In this document: positions 5,281 to 7,316 of the stretch, in pieces
Layout of the letters: every line of letters starts with the position of its first letter
Position numbering within the stretch: position 1 is the stretch's first letter
DNA from: Anaerolineales bacterium
GTDB taxonomy: Bacteria > Chloroflexota > Anaerolineae > Promineifilales > Promineifilaceae
Length of the DNA stretch: 7,316 nt
Direction: 5' to 3'
Assembly (NCBI GenBank): GCA_020432595.1
Contig: JAGQGA010000266.1
Location: forward strand, 1 to 7,316
The notes under the pieces: generated by a model
What the model was told of the DNA's origin: nothing
What the model saw: only the letters and a program-made list of their open reading frames with translations
Database searches by the model: none
Program-made: the position numbers and the translations under genes

Positions 5281-7316
5281 CTAAAAAGAAAAGCGGCGTG
5301 AGGATTTGGGTGGCGCGTCAAGAACGGCCGTTAAGGCCACCGCCTTGGCCATACCCTCCTCATCCCCCAGCTTTTCATAGCGCACCTGGGCACGGCGAGC
5401 AAAAATACGAGCTTGGTCAATTTTTTCTTGCAGCAGCAGCAGTTCCGCCATTTTGAACTGGGTGTGGGCAACGGCCGTTTCCGACCCGCTCTCCTCCGCC
5501 AGCTTCAACGCCTTATCCAACGGCCGGCTTAGCGTCCAACGCCAGCCCGTGTGCTGGTTAGCAACCGCTAAATTTGCCAGCGCCACCGCCTCTGCCCCCT
5601 CATCCCCTTGCACCTGCGCCAATTCCAGTGCTGCCTTGTAAAACTCAGCCGCATCCTTATATGCATCCAGCACCATTTGCACATCCCCCTGCCGATTTAG
5701 CCCATCTCCAGCTACCCGCCAATCGGCCACGGCCACGGCTCGCTCCTGCAACTGTTGGTAATAACGCAGTGCCGACGCAGGTTGGCTACGCCGCATCTCC
5801 AGCCGCCCCAGTTGGCGCAGCATCATCAACTCGCTGGCTGTATCACCAGCCTTCTGTGATAAAGCGAGATGGCGTTCAAAATAACGCTGAGTGCGCTCGG
5901 TGTCGCCCCACTTTTCATAGGCCACCCCCATTTTAAACAAAGCCCGCTGAACGGCCGTTCGTTCCCCCGCCGCCTCCGCCAGCATCAGTGCCTCCTTTTG
6001 CACGTTCGCCGCTTGTACCACATCGCCCCACGCTAAATACGCATCCCCCAGCCGATCCGTCGCCGCCAAAATCTGGTCGCCATCCTTTAACATCTGAAAA
6101 GCCAGCAGCGCCGCTTCATACTGCTCAATCGCCTCCTGTCCCTTCCCCTGCGCCAAATAAAGCTCACCCAAAACCAGCCGATCATGCGCTTCTTGCCGCA
6201 CATCATGGCTCTCCTCAGCAATTTGCAGCGCACTTTGATAGGCATCAATTGCTCGCTGCCCATGCCCCGCCTGCTGATAAAGCTGCCCCATATGGCGCAG
6301 CACCTCCCCCTCCGTTATCCGATCAGCCGTTTTGCGCGACATCTCCAACGCCTTGGCAAGTAGCGTTGCCGCCTTTTTGTGTTCTCGATTATCTACATAC
6401 AGTCGCCCCATGCTGGTCATAATTTTCCGCATTCGGCCCTGGTCTTGAATAGCGCGAGCAATATCTAGCGACTGTTTATAATATTGGGTGGCAGGTTCAG
6501 CCTGACTCAACCGCCGATAGGCATCGCCTAACGCCCCCAATGCCGCCGCCTCTTTAGCCTGGTCGCCAAGCTGCCGGGCAAGCTGAAGCTGCCGTTGATG
6601 AAATTCAATGCCACGCTCAACGTCGCCCTTCTGCTGGTAAACGCTACCCAGATTGCCCAGTGCCCGCGTCATTTCGGGCACGTTGTCGCTTTCACGCGAC
6701 AATTGCAAATGCTCACGATGAAATTCAATGGCGCGTTCATAATACCCTTGCATGGCATAGGCAGTTCCCAAATTGCCCAGCGCAGCTCCCTCTAATAACT
6801 TGTCGGCCTGCTGCCGCCCCATCCAAACGGCTTGCTCAAAGTAGATAATGGCGACGGCTGGTTTGCCAATGTCGAGGTAAGACAAGCCCATCGTGTTGTA
6901 GGAGCGACCCATTGCCAGTTGGGTGGCGGGGGTGATGGCAACGGCCGTTTCTTCCACCGGTGCCTCGCCAAACAGGGGACGATAAACGGCCGTTAAGGAC
7001 TCCTCCACCTGCTGCCACGTGCGATACCGCTGCTCACGCTCCGTCGCCATGCAGCGACTAAGAAAGATAATCACATCGCGGGGGGTGTTCGACGGCGGCG
7101 GTGCAACCCGCCCCGACAGGTGAATCGCCCGCACCCCCTCCACCGAATCGGCCATGGCGGCAAAGCGCCCCGACAGCATTTCATACAAAATGCAGCCCAG
7201 GGCATAAATGTCAGCCCGTTCATCCAGCGGCTGCCGCGCCCACTGCTCCGGCGACATATACAGCGGGGTTCCAGCAATGCCATGCGTCAGGCGCGTCCGC
7301 ACAAAGCTGCGCGGCG
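5281..7316 (-). CDS. Serine/threonine protein kinase C-lobe fused to thirteen 40-residue TPR units (N-terminus outside the window)
   Basis: The frame is open through the window edge, so the 5' end (ATP-binding lobe, HRD and DFG motifs) is missing; the GTG at 7302 is only an internal codon, and residues are numbered from it. The visible kinase part has the activation-loop end GTPLYMSPEQ (11-20, APE-type motif), DIYALGCILYEML (31-43, subdomain IX) and the closing CMATEREQRYRTW (84-96), typical of bacterial Hanks-type kinases. After a linker of about 20 residues with no membrane segment, thirteen TPR units follow, residues 130-649, each exactly 40 residues with no insertion or deletion (consensus ALxxLGxxYxxxGxxxxAIxxYxxALxLAxxxGD). 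Units of this length are like those of LGN/Pins and kinesin light chain TPRs rather than the 34-residue type. A short tail ending in PPKSSRRFSF closes the protein. The likely role is a cytoplasmic signalling kinase with a protein-binding solenoid; the partner is not visible. Five complete AACGGCCGTT decamers are in the gene, all read as T-A-V. Confidence 0.9.
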   Translation of the reverse strand, partial: PRSFVRTRLTHGIAGTPLYMSPEQWARQPLDERADIYALGCILYEMLSGRFAAMADSVEGVRAIHLSGRVAPPPSNTPRDVIIFLSRCMATEREQRYRTWQQVEESLTAVYRPLFGEAPVEETAVAITPATQLAMGRSYNTMGLSYLDIGKPAVAIIYFEQAVWMGRQQADKLLEGAALGNLGTAYAMQGYYERAIEFHREHLQLSRESDNVPEMTRALGNLGSVYQQKGDVERGIEFHQRQLQLARQLGDQAKEAAALGALGDAYRRLSQAEPATQYYKQSLDIARAIQDQGRMRKIMTSMGRLYVDNREHKKAATLLAKALEMSRKTADRITEGEVLRHMGQLYQQAGHGQRAIDAYQSALQIAEESHDVRQEAHDRLVLGELYLAQGKGQEAIEQYEAALLAFQMLKDGDQILAATDRLGDAYLAWGDVVQAANVQKEALMLAEAAGERTAVQRALFKMGVAYEKWGDTERTQRYFERHLALSQKAGDTASELMMLRQLGRLEMRRSQPASALRYYQQLQERAVAVADWRVAGDGLNRQGDVQMVLDAYKDAAEFYKAALELAQVQGDEGAEAVALANLAVANQHTGWRWTLSRPLDKALKLAEESGSETAVAHTQFKMAELLLLQEKIDQARIFARRAQVRYEKLGDEEGMAKAVALTAVLDAPPKSSRRFSF
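5356..6915 (-). repeat. 120-bp periodic coding repeat: thirteen consecutive 40-codon TPR units
   Basis: The segment codes for thirteen units of exactly 40 codons each. Units 2 (6676-6795) and 3 (6556-6675) are the closest pair, with 18 of 40 identical residues and a 14-base exact match, GATGAAATTCAATG on the + strand, at 6717-6730 and 6597-6610, exactly 120 bases apart. Unit 12 (the TGWRWTLSRPLD unit) is the most degenerate. The array begins directly after the kinase linker. Confidence 0.85.

Larger units (their letters stand above)
64..6994. repeat. Dispersed palindromic decamer AACGGCCGTT (ten copies)
   Basis: Complete copies are at 64-73, 1225-1234, 2499-2508, 4170-4179, 4699-4708, 5323-5332, 5470-5479, 5950-5959, 6940-6949 and 6985-6994, plus an 8-base core ACGGCCGT at 3105-3112. 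In random sequence of equal base use about 0.007 copies of a given decamer would be expected in this length. The copies are read in all three codon phases (N-G-R; K-R-P-L; T-A-V) and one is intergenic, so the constraint is on DNA and not on protein. It resembles the HIP1 octamer (GCGATCGC) of cyanobacteria in behaviour. Confidence 0.92.

Noticed and set aside
1..7316. A defence, CRISPR, prophage or other new multi-gene system
   Set aside because: All sizeable genes are recognisable housekeeping or signalling genes; there are no phage, toxin, nuclease-helicase or spacer-repeat patterns. The kinase-TPR protein alone is not enough to claim a system.

Overview
The window looks like a chromosomal stretch of a free-living bacterium with fairly high GC, most likely a member of the Chloroflexota (Anaerolineae/Caldilineae-like). 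That placement is inference. It rests on the gene style (RecJ, RNase D with two HRDC domains, a Ser/Thr kinase fused to a long TPR array), on the intergenic repeat families, and above all on a palindromic decamer, AACGGCCGTT, present ten times in 7.3 kb.

Layout: (1) 1-417, + strand, the C-terminal end of a multi-pass membrane protein, possibly a GT-C type glycosyltransferase, cut by the window edge. (2) 418-650, a 233-bp non-coding stretch filled with repeats: a 125-bp element with perfect 10-bp terminal inverted repeats, then five tandem heptamers, then a -10 box so close to recJ that the message may be leaderless. (3) 651-2399, + strand, recJ. (4) 2400-2545, a short gap with three copies of GCACCGA and a 14-bp palindrome. 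(5) 2546-3499, + strand, a UDP-glucuronate 4-epimerase-like NAD(P)-dependent sugar epimerase, followed at once by a palindromic repeat and a strong intrinsic terminator. (6) 3563-3742, an extended -10 promoter and a leader of about 150 nt. (7) 3743-4882, + strand, rnd (RNase D). (8) 4948-5232, + strand, a stand-alone hisE, probably read from the rnd transcript. (9) 5281-7316, - strand and convergent with hisE, the C-terminal part of a Ser/Thr protein kinase followed by thirteen exactly 40-residue TPR units; its N-terminus lies beyond the window.

The genes do not form one pathway. They cover DNA repair (RecJ), nucleotide-sugar metabolism (epimerase, perhaps connected with the membrane protein), RNA 3'-end processing (RNase D), histidine synthesis (HisE) and signalling (kinase-TPR). 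I see no defence system, CRISPR array, transposase, tRNA or rRNA. The noteworthy content is in DNA-level signals: the dispersed AACGGCCGTT palindrome read in all three codon frames, the nested inverted-repeat element that supplies the tail of the membrane protein, the heptamer arrays upstream of recJ and hisE, and a leader of rnd that could fold into competing structures. None of this amounts to a clearly new system.
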